Shown in pieces: positions 12,030 to 23,163 of a stretch of 64,000 nt of DNA. The notes beneath the pieces were generated by a model. The model was not told the DNA's origin. It made no database searches and saw only the letters and a list, made by a program, of their open reading frames with translations. Source of the stretch: Arthonia radiata (lineage: Eukaryota > Ascomycota > Arthoniomycetes > Arthoniales > Arthoniaceae). Position 1 is the first letter of the stretch, and every line of letters starts with the position of its first letter. A program made the position numbers and the translations under genes. The stretch lies in NCBI GenBank assembly GCA_002989075.1, contig PSQN01000004.1, forward strand, positions 434,001-498,000, given 5' to 3'.

Positions 12030-13708
12030 ATGCCGGGACAGCGAGGACCAGTGCCGGTCCCACTCCACGATGGCGACAGGGACGTCACGCAGCTGCTGCT
12101 CGACACACTCGATGCGAAAAATACCACACCCATCCTCACATCCGCGGAATTTCCCACGATATCACGCGCAGAGATTAAAGCAGCGCTCGACAGGCTGGCG
12201 TCGCGGTCCATGGTCCAGTACAAAACCAAAGACACCGAGATCGTCTTATTGACACAAGAAGGGAAAGAGATCTGCGACGAGGGCAGTCATGAGTGGAAGG
12301 TCTGGCATGCCGTCAAGGAGAAGGGAAGTGTAGAGATCAAAGATCTTATGAAGACGGTGGGCGCATCTGCAGGGGTTGGTCAGGGCACAGCGATGAAGAA
12401 CAAGTGGGTCAAGAAAGAGGGCAGCGCATTGGTCCCAGCAGCAGGCGAGGTGGAGGACACCACACGATTAGACCTACAACATGTTCGAGATACACAGACC
12501 CTTGCACTTCCCAAATCGCTAGCGGACTACAAGAAGAGAAAGCTCGTGATACCATCGAAAGCAACGGACTACGCTGTGGAGAAGGGCCCGAAATACTCGC
12601 GCGAGATGCCGGTGGAGGTGACAGATCTGACAGCCGAGATGTTGGCTGATGGCAGCTGGGAGACGGCGAACTTCAAGCCGTACAACTTCAACGCACTGGG
12701 CGGTCAGCAGAGTCCGGGCGCTCTACACCCTTTATTGCAGATGCGATCAGAGCTTCGCGACATCTTTTTAAGAGATGGCTTCGTGGAGATGCCCACCACG
12801 CGCTTCGCTGAATCGGGTTTCTGGAACTTCGACGCACTGTTCGTGCCTCAACAGCATCCTGCTCGCGACTTGCAAGATACATTCTACCTCTCCGATCCGG
12901 CCAGTGCAGACCCACCGCGACCTGACCCAGAAACAGAAGCCATGATGGACAGGATGGAGGCGCGCACAGACACACGCTTTGGCACGACTGGCTCAAAAGA
13001 GCCGCGGAAGATGAGCTACGAAGATTACTGGGATCGAGTAAAGCGAGTACATGAGGGGACGAAGGACGGTAAGGAGGCGCCGTTTGGCTCAATCGGATAT
13101 AGATATCCCTGGAGTGCCGACGAATGCTTGAAGCTCTGTCTAAGAACACACACCACAGCAACGAGCAGCTGGGTGCTGCACCGACTGGCGAGCAGACCCC
13201 GGCCGGCGAAATACTTCTCAATAGACCGGGTCTTCAGGAATGAAACCGTGGACGCAACACATTTGGCGGAATTTTTTCAAGTCGAGGGCGTCATTGCGGA
13301 CTGGAACCTGTCGTTACCGGACGGGATGGGGTTCCTGGAAGACTTCTTCGGCCAACTTGGACTTGGCGAGATCAAGTTCAAGCCAGCCTACAACCCTTGT
13401 GAGTATTCCTTCAGTAACCATGCATAGTTCACGAGCTAATCACAGCAGACACCGAACCTTCTATGGAGGTCTTCGGGTACCACAAAGGTCTGCGCCGCTG
13501 GGTGGAGATCGGCAATTCGGGCATCTTCAGACCGGAGATGCTGCAGCCAATGGGCCTGCCAAAGGATCTCCAGATCTTTGGATTCGGCCTCTCAGTCGAG
13601 CGGCCGACAATGATCAAATACGGATTAAAGAATATCCGGGATCTAGTCGGCCACAAAGTCTCCTTAGAATTCATTGAACAGAACGGGGCTGTTCGGCTGG
13701 ACAAGTAG
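12030..13708 (+). CDS. FRS2: Cytosolic phenylalanine-tRNA ligase alpha subunit
   Basis: Exons 12030-13398 and 13449-13708 (intron 50 bp, GTGAGT...CAGCAG, branch GCTAAT) give 542 residues, normal for eukaryotic cytosolic PheRS alpha. With the beta subunit (not in this window) it forms an alpha2beta2 enzyme that charges tRNA-Phe. N-terminal winged-helix-like DNA/tRNA-binding repeats cover about residues 1-150. The class II catalytic core follows: [15 protein letters not shown] near 230, motif 2 [20 protein letters not shown] near 392-411 and [10 protein letters not shown], and motif 3 [16 protein letters not shown] after the intron. I chose the ATG at 12030 because [15 protein letters not shown] starts the conserved part; the extra upstream codons look like untranslated leader. 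The stop lies just before the tandem repeat block at 13.74 kb, so those repeats may be part of its 3' UTR. Confidence 0.95.
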
Positions 13709-13739
13709 ACGGTAACTTCAAAATAGTAATGTACAATAT

Positions 13740-14600
13740 CCAGCGTGACGAGACGCATAGCAAAAGGTCGAGCGACAGCGCAGTGTTGCTTGTTGTTTGA
13801 AAACGGCCGCGCGAGCGTCAGATCGCTGGCGCGATTGAAACATGTTCGGCCGCGCAGCCTTTCCGGCACCCCGAACGGGCTCTTGTGCTAATTCCTTCAT
13901 GTTTGGCAGCTCTATCGCGCAGGCCAAGAGAGCATGATGAGGCAGACAGTCGAGCATCTTCACAGTTTCGGTTGTGGTTTGAGAGCAGCCGTATCCGTGT
14001 CAGATCGCCTGCGCGAACAGAATTGATCTGCTGCGCAGACCTCATCCGTACTCCGAGCGGGCTCTGCTATCATCTATCTAATTGCTACAGATCTATAGCG
14101 TCGCGTAGGGTGAGACGACTTGGCATGCGGTCGAGCAACAGCGCGGTAACAGTTCTTGTTTGAAAACGCCAACGGCAAACCGCTGACGTGGATCACATTC
14201 ATCAGCCGCCCAACCCTGCTCTTCAGAGGGGGTTTACTGCTAGCTATTTCATTGTCGAGTCTTACTATATCGCGCAGGCTAGATGGCGAGGCACACAGTC
14301 GAGCAACAGTGCAGTGCCGGTTCTTGTTTTGAAAACCGTCCTATCAACGTCAAATCACTTGGGTGCATGAAAACCATCAGGTTCTCGGACCTGCTCCGCA
14401 AACGGGGTTTGCTGCTAATAGAATGATTAGAAGATCCATCTCGTTACGTAGACTGGAACGTCGAATCATACAGTCGAGCACCTGCGCATTTTCGATGCTC
14501 GTTTGAAAGCAGTCACGCTTGCACCCAGGTGCCGGCGTAAACGAGTTCATCGCAACTACGCAAGCTTCTTAGCTCTTTGAACGGGCTCGCACATCTTGTG
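13740..14600. repeat. Diverged tandem repeat block, five units of about 170-182 bp
   Basis: A shared anchor GTCGAGC(A/G)(A/C)C recurs at 13767, 13949, 14130, 14298 and 14473 (spacings 182, 181, 168, 175). Each unit continues with TTCTTGTTTGAAAA-like, a GC-rich stretch, CGGGCTCT/GGGGTTT with GCTA(A/T)T, and TATCGCGCAGGC before the next anchor. Units are too diverged for a recent expansion. A sixth copy lies alone at about 18470-18680, again just 3' of a gene. No coding capacity is seen. It resembles an old satellite or a non-autonomous element array; I cannot name a family. Confidence 0.75.
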
Positions 14601-14606
14601 GGTATT

Positions 14607-15724
14607 TTAGCATCGGCCATAAACATTACAATAGCACTCATCTATCGGCGGACAAAATACCGCTTCTCGCCCGAAAATCATATGCCACGAGTATTCCATC
14701 ACCCTTCCACTGGTATCATCGTCCAATGATGTGTCTAGCACCCAACGTAGGAGTCTCTCGTAGTCACTGCGCGGTCGCTCCAGGACTTGCGTTCGACTGA
14801 CGGCGAATTGCGCGCAGCATGGTACAGCCACTATATCTGGCATCGGCGTTCCAGGACCCAGCAGCACATGCCAATTGTCGGCTATCGCGATTTCTGTTGC
14901 CCGCGTTTCGTCGGGCGGAGACCGCTTGAGGTCTAACTCTGCAGGACAGCCCACGGCGGGGTTGCAGCGCAGGTTCGCGTATCCCACATTCTGGACGTAA
15001 GATGTCTGCAGGGTCTGAAGGGACCTCACCTGCAGTATGAGTTAGCTGAGTTCTCAGCTGCAAGCGTATCGGTATCTCCAATAAATCACGTCGGCAAAAG
15101 AGTGACGTTAATAGGACGCGCAGGGAATGTCGCCCAGGGCGATCACCTTACATTGCTATGGTCAGGTGTATCAGTGTGCCAGCCGGCTGGGTACCCATCT
15201 CTATGACTGTGAATGAAAGCAATCGTTTCCGCCAAAGTATAGTAGTTCTCCACGAGGTAAGTCAGGTAAGCCTGCGACTCGCGACCCTTGTTTCTGACGG
15301 TGTGCCGAGCCGCATAGATGTCGTCGACTGTGTAGATGAATTGTTCCCAGCTTCACACAGTCAGCATAATTATACCAAAAGGAGATCCAAGAGCGCAGAT
15401 CGGCTCTTCAACGACGTACTCATAAAGCTCTTCAACCCACGAGGTGTTTTCTTTTGACAATCTCGCCATCACAACGGCCTTGGACCCTGCTGGAGGGACG
15501 ACGAGCGTCGAATGGTTGTATGTTCCATCGCTGAGAAGGTAACGCTCCTTGGGTTCTTCTACGTTCTGAAAATCCATTTTTCTTGATGGCTCATGATGTC
15601 GATGCGCTCTAGCAATATCCGAAAGATGTCGCCGCCAGTCGTCACGGTGGAAAGTGAAGAGGATACAAGATGAAATAAAGAACATGACCAACGCTATTAG
15701 CACAACGCGGAGCGCCAGGCGCAT
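14607..15724 (-). CDS. DUF3431 family type II membrane protein
   Basis: Exons 15724-15420, 15350-15152 and 15029-14607 (introns 69 and 122 bp, both in frame) give 308 residues. The start is the first ATG before the hydrophobic segment RLALRVVLIALVMFFISSCI, a signal anchor. The rest is the DUF3431 domain: VVMARLSKENTSWVEELY, FIYTVDDIYAARHTVRNKG, AYLTYLVENYYTLAETIAFI then HSHRDGYPAGWHTD, and the Cys-containing end LRCNPAVGCPAE...VPCCAQFAVSR...WHMIFG. These proteins are common in filamentous fungi, are thought to be luminal/Golgi glycosyltransferase-like on general resemblance, and have no proven reaction that I know of. The second intron ends with CTGCAG directly before VRSLQTLQ. No partner gene is adjacent. 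Confidence 0.88.
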
Positions 15725-16712
15725 GCCGGCGGCAAAATCGGGGGCTAGTATGCGTGAACAACAACCTGGCCGGTGTGCCACAAGTTTGGCTGGTTATTCG
15801 AAACACCAAGCAAATGACGCCCAGCAATGCGTCGCATAAGGAAATGTGCAGAAAACATTCTATCTGAAAAAAAAAAACGAGCGGGTGTCGAGTTGAGTGA
15901 GAAACAGAAGATGTCTGAGCGCCAGCTACGCCGCATAGATGCTTCCAAACCACGATGCATGTGACGGCGCTTAGCATGATGCAGCAAGGGTATTGGTTGG
16001 AATCGCCCCCTTTTTCCCGCGCTGACGCCTCTCATACTTGTTCGCCTGCGATGTTTCGCGTCTCATGCTGACTGACCTAGTTCATTTAGTCGGTCTCTGA
16101 TGGCTGCTTAAGTCGTGTAAGAGCATGAAACAATCGCAAGCGTGCAAACAGCCGCGCAACAGTGGAGTGGTTATTGCGAATCCAGACATAACGCCTCACT
16201 ATCTTCGCGGGAGGCCCTTGAGTCGAGTGATATGCATTCTTTGTGTCAAGTCTCATTGCATGACACGGGCTATTCGAAAGAGCTCCCTTCGAGCTTTGCC
16301 CTTTCCACGGTGTATTATCTCATTGAGAAGATAGAATTAATCGGACACGGTTGCAGATCTCGCAATCCTTCCTCAATCAAATTGCCTGGATGACGTTCTC
16401 GTTGAAAGCTCACATAAATGGAACACATGGATGTTGCGCGTGATGGCCGAATGTGCGACCGCCTCAATGCGTCGACGGTCCGATAAAACCTACTCATGTA
16501 TCTGGCAAAGCAACTGCTACGCCCCTTTACTGCCTCGGGTGCTGGACCTGGGTCACGTCCCGCACGCTTCCTATCCAGCACAGAGAGCCCAGATGTTTTG
16601 AAGCTCTCCAGATATGAGATTGCCTTGACTTCATGCTATGCTTGAGTTCTCTTCTACGGAAGCGTACGTACAAGCTCACAACATCAGCACAGCTTTCACA
16701 TTTTTCAAATCG
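15725..16712. other. Divergent promoter region between DUF3431 gene and protease-like gene
   Basis: About 1 kb between two genes facing away from each other. No gene or repeat recognised. Confidence 0.5.
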
Positions 16713-18412
16713 ATGATAATGCATTTTCACTCCAGATTTCGACCAGCAGTCCCTCTGACTTTTAGCATTTTGATCGTCCTTGCAGAAACTCAGTGCGGTT
16801 CAGAGCAAGTGTTCTCAATTCCCATCCGCAACGTCACTCTTTCGAACAGCGCATCAACGCGTGGAATTACAGTCTCGGTTGGGACGCCTCCACAGACCTT
16901 CGCGCTGCTACCTGGGTGGTACGTACATTAGATGTTTCCGGTACAAATTCTCAACTCATGTTCCTCAGGTTGAATAACACATGGATATACGACTCGCAAG
17001 GACACTGTAAGGAAACCGAATCTGCTGTCGCGTGCATAACATATAGGGGTGGCCTGTGTAACGTTGCAAGCTCTGCCACCTCACATCAAACAAATGCCCC
17101 AAATGTCGCGGATAATACTTCTCTGGCGAGTGGCGCCTGGATCTCTGATAACCTGTCTCTGAGCAACAGTATTGAATTGGAAGGATTCTCAATTGGTATA
17201 CCAGATCATGACATCGGCAACGATTACCAGACAACGAATGTGCTTGGTCTTGCCGCGGACTCCACCCTTCTCAAAGCACTCTACGACAACCACAGAATCG
17301 CTTCCAGGACCTGGTCAATGTGGTGGGGTCAGGATGGCGCCACCACGTCTGCGACTCAAGACGGCACATTCGTCTTTGGCGGTTACGATCGCGCCAAAGT
17401 CTTCGGACGCAATTACACAGCACCCCTCAGTCCCACCAGTGCCTGCGTGACCGGCATGAACACCAACATCAACAACATTCTCCTCGGCTGGCCCAACGGC
17501 ACTCAAACCGGTCTTGTAACCCAAGGCCAGGGCGGGTTTGCCGCGTGCATAGACCCGTCGTGGCCCATGGCAATGTCACTAAACGTCGAGTACTTCAACG
17601 ACTTCGAATCCCTTACCTACACGCAGAGCGTCGGACGTTCCTTTGGCGTAAATTTCTACGGGATGCTGTATCCGCAGGGCTATACGTGAGTAACTCCCTA
17701 CTTGCACAAAAAATCACCAATTTCATCTTCAGCGCACGCCACCACGTCAGCAACGCTGACACACCCCCATAGATACGAAGGCGACCTCCTCCTCACGCTC
17801 TCAAGCGGCCTAACCGCCACAATCCGCAACAGCCAACTCGTCATCCCCGAACGCACCATCGATAACTACAGCGGCCAGCTCGCCGCCAACGCGACGTATT
17901 CTGAGCTCCTCATCAACAGCCTACAAGGCGACAACGCAAACGATCTGCCGAAGCTCGGACGCCCGTTTCTTACCGGCGTAGTGCTCATGGTCGATCATGA
18001 CGCGGGCACGTTCACGCTGTGGAACGCTGCGCCACCGACCGATAGGGAGGAGTTGGTCGCTGTCGGCACGTGCACGCTTGATACCGCGGATGTCTCAAAT
18101 AGTGTGAACACGTCCTCCTCGGGCAGCAAGTTGAGCGGTGGCTCACTTGCCGGCATTGTTGTCGGAGCTATAATTAGTGTCGTAGCGGTAGCCTTCATTG
18201 CAGGCTGCTGGGTACGGCGCAGACGATGTACGGCCGCTGCTGGTTCGGCGTCGGAAACGCAGAAAAGTGGGCAGAAGGAGCAAGCGCCTGAGGGTCCAGC
18301 AGAAGCAGACGGGCGGGAGGCGCCGCCCCCGGCTTACAGGGTGGAAAATGCATTGCCGGGGTTGCATGAGATGCCAGCGAGACGATTTACGGGGACGCCT
18401 AGAGCTCGATGA
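16713..18412 (+). CDS. Peptidase A1-like (pepsin-fold) membrane protein lacking the DTG active-site motif
   Basis: Exons 16713-16918, 16969-17685 and 17773-18412 (introns 50 and 87 bp, in frame) give 520 residues. Signal peptide at the start (VPLTFSILIVLAETQC), then GITVSVGTPPQTFALLPGW|LNNTWIYD. In true pepsins the DTGS active site follows 'VGTPPQ'; here the sequence runs straight to LLPGWLNNTWIYD, with no Asp-Thr-Gly. Later pepsin-like pieces are NVLGLAADSTLLKAL, GTFVFGGYDRAKV, GFAACIDPSWPM and a strand-rich C-terminal lobe. A transmembrane helix lies at GGSLAGIVVGAIISVVAVAF, with a short Pro/Glu-rich cytosolic tail. It belongs to a fungal group of A1-like, probably non-proteolytic surface or secretory proteins. 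The ATG at 16713 was picked because it leads directly into the signal peptide; ATG 16719 is nearly as good. Confidence 0.8.
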
Positions 18413-18469
18413 TGAGCCTTTAGCAAACAATGTGTTGTTGCTGATTTCTTCGACTCCGAAATACCTCGA

Positions 18470-18680
18470 CGAGAGCGTACTGATCTCTCGTCAACCGTAC
18501 ATCTCGATGATACGCTACGTGATAGTTGATAATCATACCACGTAGGTCAACACAGTGAGCACACAGTCGAGCATCTGCATGTCGATAAAAGTTCTTGAAG
18601 AAAAGCCGCGCCAATGCTAAGCCGCTGGCGTGGATCACTGCAGATTTGTTATGTTTTGAACTTGTACATCGCCAGGATGT
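18470..18680. repeat. Dispersed copy of the 13.7-kb tandem repeat unit
   Basis: CACAGTCGAGCATCTGCAT at about 18562 followed by GTTCTTGAAGAAAAGCC and GCTGGCGTGGATCAC matches units 3 and 5 of the block at 13740-14600; the preceding TACGCTACGTGATAG resembles the end of a unit. It sits between the 3' end of the protease-like gene and the 3' end of the next gene. Confidence 0.6.
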
Positions 18681-18681
18681 C

Positions 18682-20062
18682 TTATGTGCCTTGTGACTTT
18701 CTTGCGTCGCTAGCGCTAACCATGTCGCCTGGTTCTGCGTCAGGAGACCAGATGGCGTGCACCAGCTGCAACGTCACTAACGCTTGAGCCACATTTGCAA
18801 CGAATGACATGACATTGCTCCATGACACTGGCATGGTCACGTATAGAGGTATCGCAACGATGGCGGCGCCAGCGCTCACAACTGCCAAGATCCATGTCCA
18901 CACCCATGAAAAGTGTGCCAGCCGTGCGTGGAACACGGTTGGCCAGATCAGCGTCATGAGTCCAAGAAGTTGCAGCGCGGAGGTTGCCAAGAGCTGGAAG
19001 AAGTCGGCGTCAAGGCGCTTTCCAGGCTCGCGCGAGGCGTGCCACCACGACAGAGCCATGGGGATGCAGGCGAGGAGACAAATGGTGGGCACAAGGAAGA
19101 GCAACGTAGCGACCGCGGCGTGACTTCGTGACTCGGACGGCTGAGCAGCTATCTTCAGCGGCAGAGGCGTCTCTGCTTCCCTCTCTGAGATCCTGCAAAT
19201 GTCAGCCGCCAACCGTGCACAAACAGTCGGGCGCAACTTACCACCACTGCGGACTCTTCGGATCGATCAGATCCTCGATGGGCTCCGCGAACTCGGTTTC
19301 TCGGAACTCAGTCTGCAGCGCCCCAAGCTTCTGCTTCAGGGACTCGAGCATATCCGCGTCGAGCATCCCGTCGACGGCTGCATCTCGGACCGCGTCGCGA
19401 AGAGTGCAACACTCATCGATCACCAGCTTCAGCGTCAGACGCAGGTTCTCGGCATCGAAGCTAAGCTGCCTAAGATATTCCACGTGCGTCATTCGCGGCC
19501 CGTCAGGGTGGTGAGGGGGCCGCCGGATCTCACGGCTCTGCGCGTATGCAACCTCCGATCGCTTCGCCTTGAGCAGGAAGCGGCTCATGCCGAGCAGACG
19601 CGCGTAGTACTTTGCGGGTTCGCGGGTGCGTACGGACTGGGCCACCTCCTCGTCGGAGAGAGAGTTTACGAAGGTCTCGAGCTCAGCTCCGGGTGACACC
19701 CCGTTACCGTCCCACAAAGTGTCAAGAGGAGCCATGGTACACTCGGCGAAGTCGGCGAGGATCGTGGCGTCTACGATGGGCGGTGACTCGGCGTTGGCGT
19801 TGCGCAGCGTGACTAACGTGTGGACATCGAGGCGGAAGAGGCATTGTGCAATTTTGCGAAGTGTAGGCGCCGGGTCTGGTTTGTTGTTGTCGTCGCGGGG
19901 CACGATCGCTTGAACATTGTATTCAACGTCAGATCTTGTTGGTCTCCTCATGCGCACGATTCACTTACCAAGGTGGCTCAGATCGTCGACGCGCCGGTGT
20001 AGCCTTCGCCTGAGGCTCTGCTCAGGTCTCACTCCGCGAGTCGCTATTGGTACCAGCTCCAT
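18682..20062 (-). CDS. Fungal membrane protein of unknown function, four C-terminal helices
   Basis: Exons 20062-19969, 19908-19242 and 19192-18682 (introns 60 and 49 bp, in frame; acceptor TTTGCAG before ISEREAE) give 423 residues. The first 270 residues are soluble and helical, rich in charged residues (PAPTLRKIAQCLFRLDVHTL, FAEPIEDLIDPKSPQWW). Four hydrophobic segments follow at about 277-300, 322-342, 349-372 and 381-402, so the protein is likely anchored with a large cytosolic N-terminus. No catalytic motif was seen and I cannot name the family. The arrangement (helical N-domain, then a bundle of short helices) resembles many uncharacterised ascomycete membrane proteins. The first exon of 31 codons is small but its donor, acceptor and frame agree. 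Confidence 0.7.
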
Positions 20063-20779
20063 AGTTTGGCTAAGATGTTATGGTGGAGTTGTATTTTATC
20101 TGATGTCTCATAGATTGGAGTAGTACGAGGGTCGCATCTGATTGCAAGCTGCGCCATTAGATATATCGAGCTTGGAGCAGGGCGCTATCCGGAGCACTGC
20201 TTTCAGACCGCGGCAGATATGCAGGCGCTTGGACATGGCGCCTAGAATGTACATGATACATTGCGACCAGGCAAACGCCAAGTATTTTACATGCTTTGCG
20301 CGGTATTCGTGATAGAGGGAACGGACTTTGTTTGACCCAGGACGTCGCATTCTTACTCATCGGGTACTGTCTTGTCGCTTGAAGGCCCAAGTAAACAGCA
20401 GCCGGTACGGAGGACACGAGTTCCCAGTTCTCTTCAAAGGGGTGGGTGAGTGGGCACGGCAAACCTTGCATTTAGAGCTAGTGTCGGAAGCTGTGCAGTC
20501 ACGGCTTTCGTGCGCTAGGTTTCAGGCCGGATTGCCATTGGCGTGCTATAATACCAGATTGTAGGCAAGCTTGGCAGGACGCTTTATGACTTCCGAGCTT
20601 ATGACTTCATGGTCAAGGTCTATATTTCGTATAACCTTTCGAGGATTGGAAAATAGACTTCTATTGTTTCTCTATGTGGTTATCAAACTTGCTTAACGTC
20701 ATCCAGAATAGTGAGGAAGGAAGGAGATTAGTAAAAGAAAGAACTGTGTAATTCTTTAGTAGAAGTAGACGAACGAAAG
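20063..20779. other. Intergenic, nothing recognised
   Basis: Presumed promoter of the preceding minus-strand gene, then AT-richer sequence leading into the relic at 20780. Confidence 0.45.
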
Positions 20780-20900
20780 GTACCGCCGCTGGCTTATAAG
20801 GCGGAGAAAAGAGCTAGATTTTTATTGGATGCTGGCGCGGCGGTTTACGGCAACGCCTAGAGCTCGATGATGAGCTTGAGTAATGAACATGGCGGATGTA
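20780..20900 (+). pseudogene. Decayed copy of the 3' end of the protease-like gene
   Basis: The segment matches 18300-18418, the end of the A1-like coding region plus its stop. It begins with AGAAGTAGACG against AGAAGCAGACG, continues with CCGCTGGCTTATAAGG against CCCCCGGCTTACAGGG, and ends with an identical run ACGCCTAGAGCTCGATGATG. Most differences in the first half are C/T or G/A. The reading frame is not preserved. Nothing of the upstream pepsin domain is visible, so it is a short duplicated tail, mutated after duplication. Confidence 0.7.
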
Positions 20901-21081
20901 CAGTTGTTAGTGCTTGTAACATCTCCGCAAGAGTGTGCTGGCGTCCCTCGGGTCTTCAAAAGCCTGTTTTGACGCTACGTGCTGGCTGTGCAAGACATAC
21001 CTATCTTCCCACTTACACTCAGTAATAGAATGTCTCGACACTTGCCAGAATACCGCTATCACGCATTTGAATTCAACTCAC

Positions 21082-23151
21082 TCATCTCTCCCGTCCCGGA
21101 AACATCTCCCCAAACGACAGAGACACTCTCGGCTTGCGCAACTCCATACTACTGTCGCTCTCTCCATCGGATGAGGACTCATCGCTCGAGGACTCCGCAG
21201 CTTTCGGCGTCGTCTTTGGCTGTGTTACAGGCGCCTTGGGCTTACTGGCTGGCGTGCCGTTGCTCAGATTTTTGGTAAGTTTGGATGCTTTGATGGCGTG
21301 CAGAGAGTCTGCGCTGTCATCGTCGGAGCTGTCAGATTCAGATGTGCTGGGCTTTCTCGTAGTGGTGGCTTTGAGGGTTGAAGATGGGGGCACGCCGTTA
21401 GTAGGTCTGCGCTTTGAGGACCTGGGTTCGCGGATGGTGCGCGGACGTTTTCCATCAACGTCTGAGATACCGTCAAAATCGGATGGGTGTGGACTTTTAG
21501 AAGAGCCGGCGGTCTTTCGCGAAGCTTTGCTGATGCCATTAGGTCTTTGGGCTTTAGAACGTAAGGCTTGCTTTTTTGCGTCGCTATCGTCGCTAGATGA
21601 TTCATCGGAGCTTGACGAGCTAGAAGATGATGAAGGACTTGATTTGCGTTTCGAAGGTTTCTTCGCTCCACTTGGCTTGGGGACTTGGGAGCGAGCGTCT
21701 TGCCTTTTGGAGATGCTACCATCATCATCGTCAGATGAAACTTCAGAACTGGACGATTCAGAAGACGATGAAGCACTTGATTTGTGTTTCGATGGCTTTT
21801 TCGCCCCATTGGGCTTGGAGCCATTGGAGCGAGCGGCTGGCGTTTTCGAGATGCTTTCGGCATGAGACGATTCGTCGGAGCTTGATGATTCAGAAGATGA
21901 CGAAGGACTTGATTTGCGTTTCGAAATCTTCTTCGCACCGTTGACCTGCTTGCCGTTCGGCTTCTTTGACTGTTGTCCAAGCTTAGATCTTTTACCGTCA
22001 TTGTCTGTGCCCTCGGGAGAACTTGAGGTATCCGAAGCGCTGAAGTACTGCTCGACGTCTGCATCCGTCTTCTGATGGCTTTGTGAATCTGCTCGTGGCT
22101 TGTCATGCTTCGGCGGGGGCTTGAACCGCTTTGGTGATGTGGCTTTGGGCGCGGGCTTCGGCTCGAAGCCAGCAGGGAAGTGTCGCGCTTGAAGGCCTTC
22201 GGGCTGCTGGACGACCGGTTTTGTGACGGGCTGGTGCGGTACGTCCATGTCCGCGCTATTTAAAAGGTCTTCTTGCAAGCTCATAGTCTTGTCGAACTTC
22301 CTCTTTGCAGCTCTGTATTTGCCATCACTCGTGGGCTCCAGAACGCGCGCTTCAGCGTTGGTACCGAACTGCGTCCTGAAGAAGTATGTTGACCCATTGT
22401 GAGATATCCTATCGCCTTTCTGGAGCTGTCGTAGGCTTAGCTCTTTGATGTGCGTGAGCGGCACGGATGCTGGACAGGTGATTTGGAACAGCTGCTTGCC
22501 AGCAAGGTCTGATATGGGATGTGATGCAATATCAGATTTGAGGTGTTCGAAGCCTGCCGGAGGTTCAAAAGAAGACGACGCAGGCGTCGTTGCATCCGAA
22601 GGTTCATGAATGCTCTTCGCTTTTGGTGGTTTGGTAGTACCTGTGAACTTAGGTTAGCTGTGGCATCGGTAGCAGGCTCACTGCGCCCCCGTGGCATTAA
22701 TGCCGCAGCGCGGACAACGTGAAGGTGACCACAACGTACCACTGGGATTTGCTCGCTCTACGCGTTTTGATCTTTCGCTCTCAGCACTTGTAACAGAAGC
22801 TGCGTCGACATTCTGTGCGTCGTCTTTCTCTGGTCCGCTCTCGTTATCCGATTGCGCGTGTGCCGGCTCGCTCTCTTCATCTTTGCTGGTGGTGGCCGAG
22901 CTTGCTGCAGGTGGTGTGGGAGGCTTTGGCGCAAATTTCGCGCTTTTCGGAGGCTTTGGGGTGGATTTCGCACGTTTTGAAGGCGTCTCTGGAGGCGGTG
23001 TAGCTTTCCGTTTCGCAGGCTTGCTTGGTGAAGATTTTGAAGCAGAGGGTTTTGACTGCGACTTTGGCTGTGAAGAGTGCTTTTCTGTTGGCGCATCACC
23101 CTCGACATCGCTTTCCACGATCGTTTCTGCGCTTTTGTACTTTTTGCCCAT
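21082..23151 (-). CDS. RPA34: RNA polymerase I subunit RPA34 (A34.5) with a long Ser/Lys repeat tail
   Basis: Exons 23151-22740 and 22640-21082 (intron 99 bp, GTACGT...TTCACAG, branch GCTAACC) give 656 residues. The conserved part lies across and after the junction: FEPPAGFEHL, HPISDLAGKQLFQITCPASV and PLTHIKELSLRQLQKGD with the strand SHNGSTYFFRTQ, matching the A34.5 dimerisation domain that pairs with A49 on Pol I in the nucleolus. The N-terminal 150 residues are Lys/Pro/Ser-rich. After residue 270 comes a long low-complexity tail with three or more diverged repeats of the type KKPSKRKSSPSSSSESSSSD, reminiscent of Nopp140/Srp40 acidic-serine tracts. Yeast A34.5 has about 233 residues, so most of the extra length is this tail. 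The ATG is 12 bp from the GRC3 start on the other strand. Confidence 0.85.
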
Positions 23152-23163
23152 TGCGCAAATTCA
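23152..23163. promoter_or_regulatory. 12-bp gap between RPA34 and GRC3 start codons; shared bidirectional promoter inferred
   Basis: The ATG of RPA34 ends at 23151 (minus) and that of GRC3 starts at 23164 (plus). With no room for a promoter between them, transcription of each gene must begin inside the other's 5' coding region or the annotated starts must be shifted. Both products serve rRNA synthesis or processing. Confidence 0.6.
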
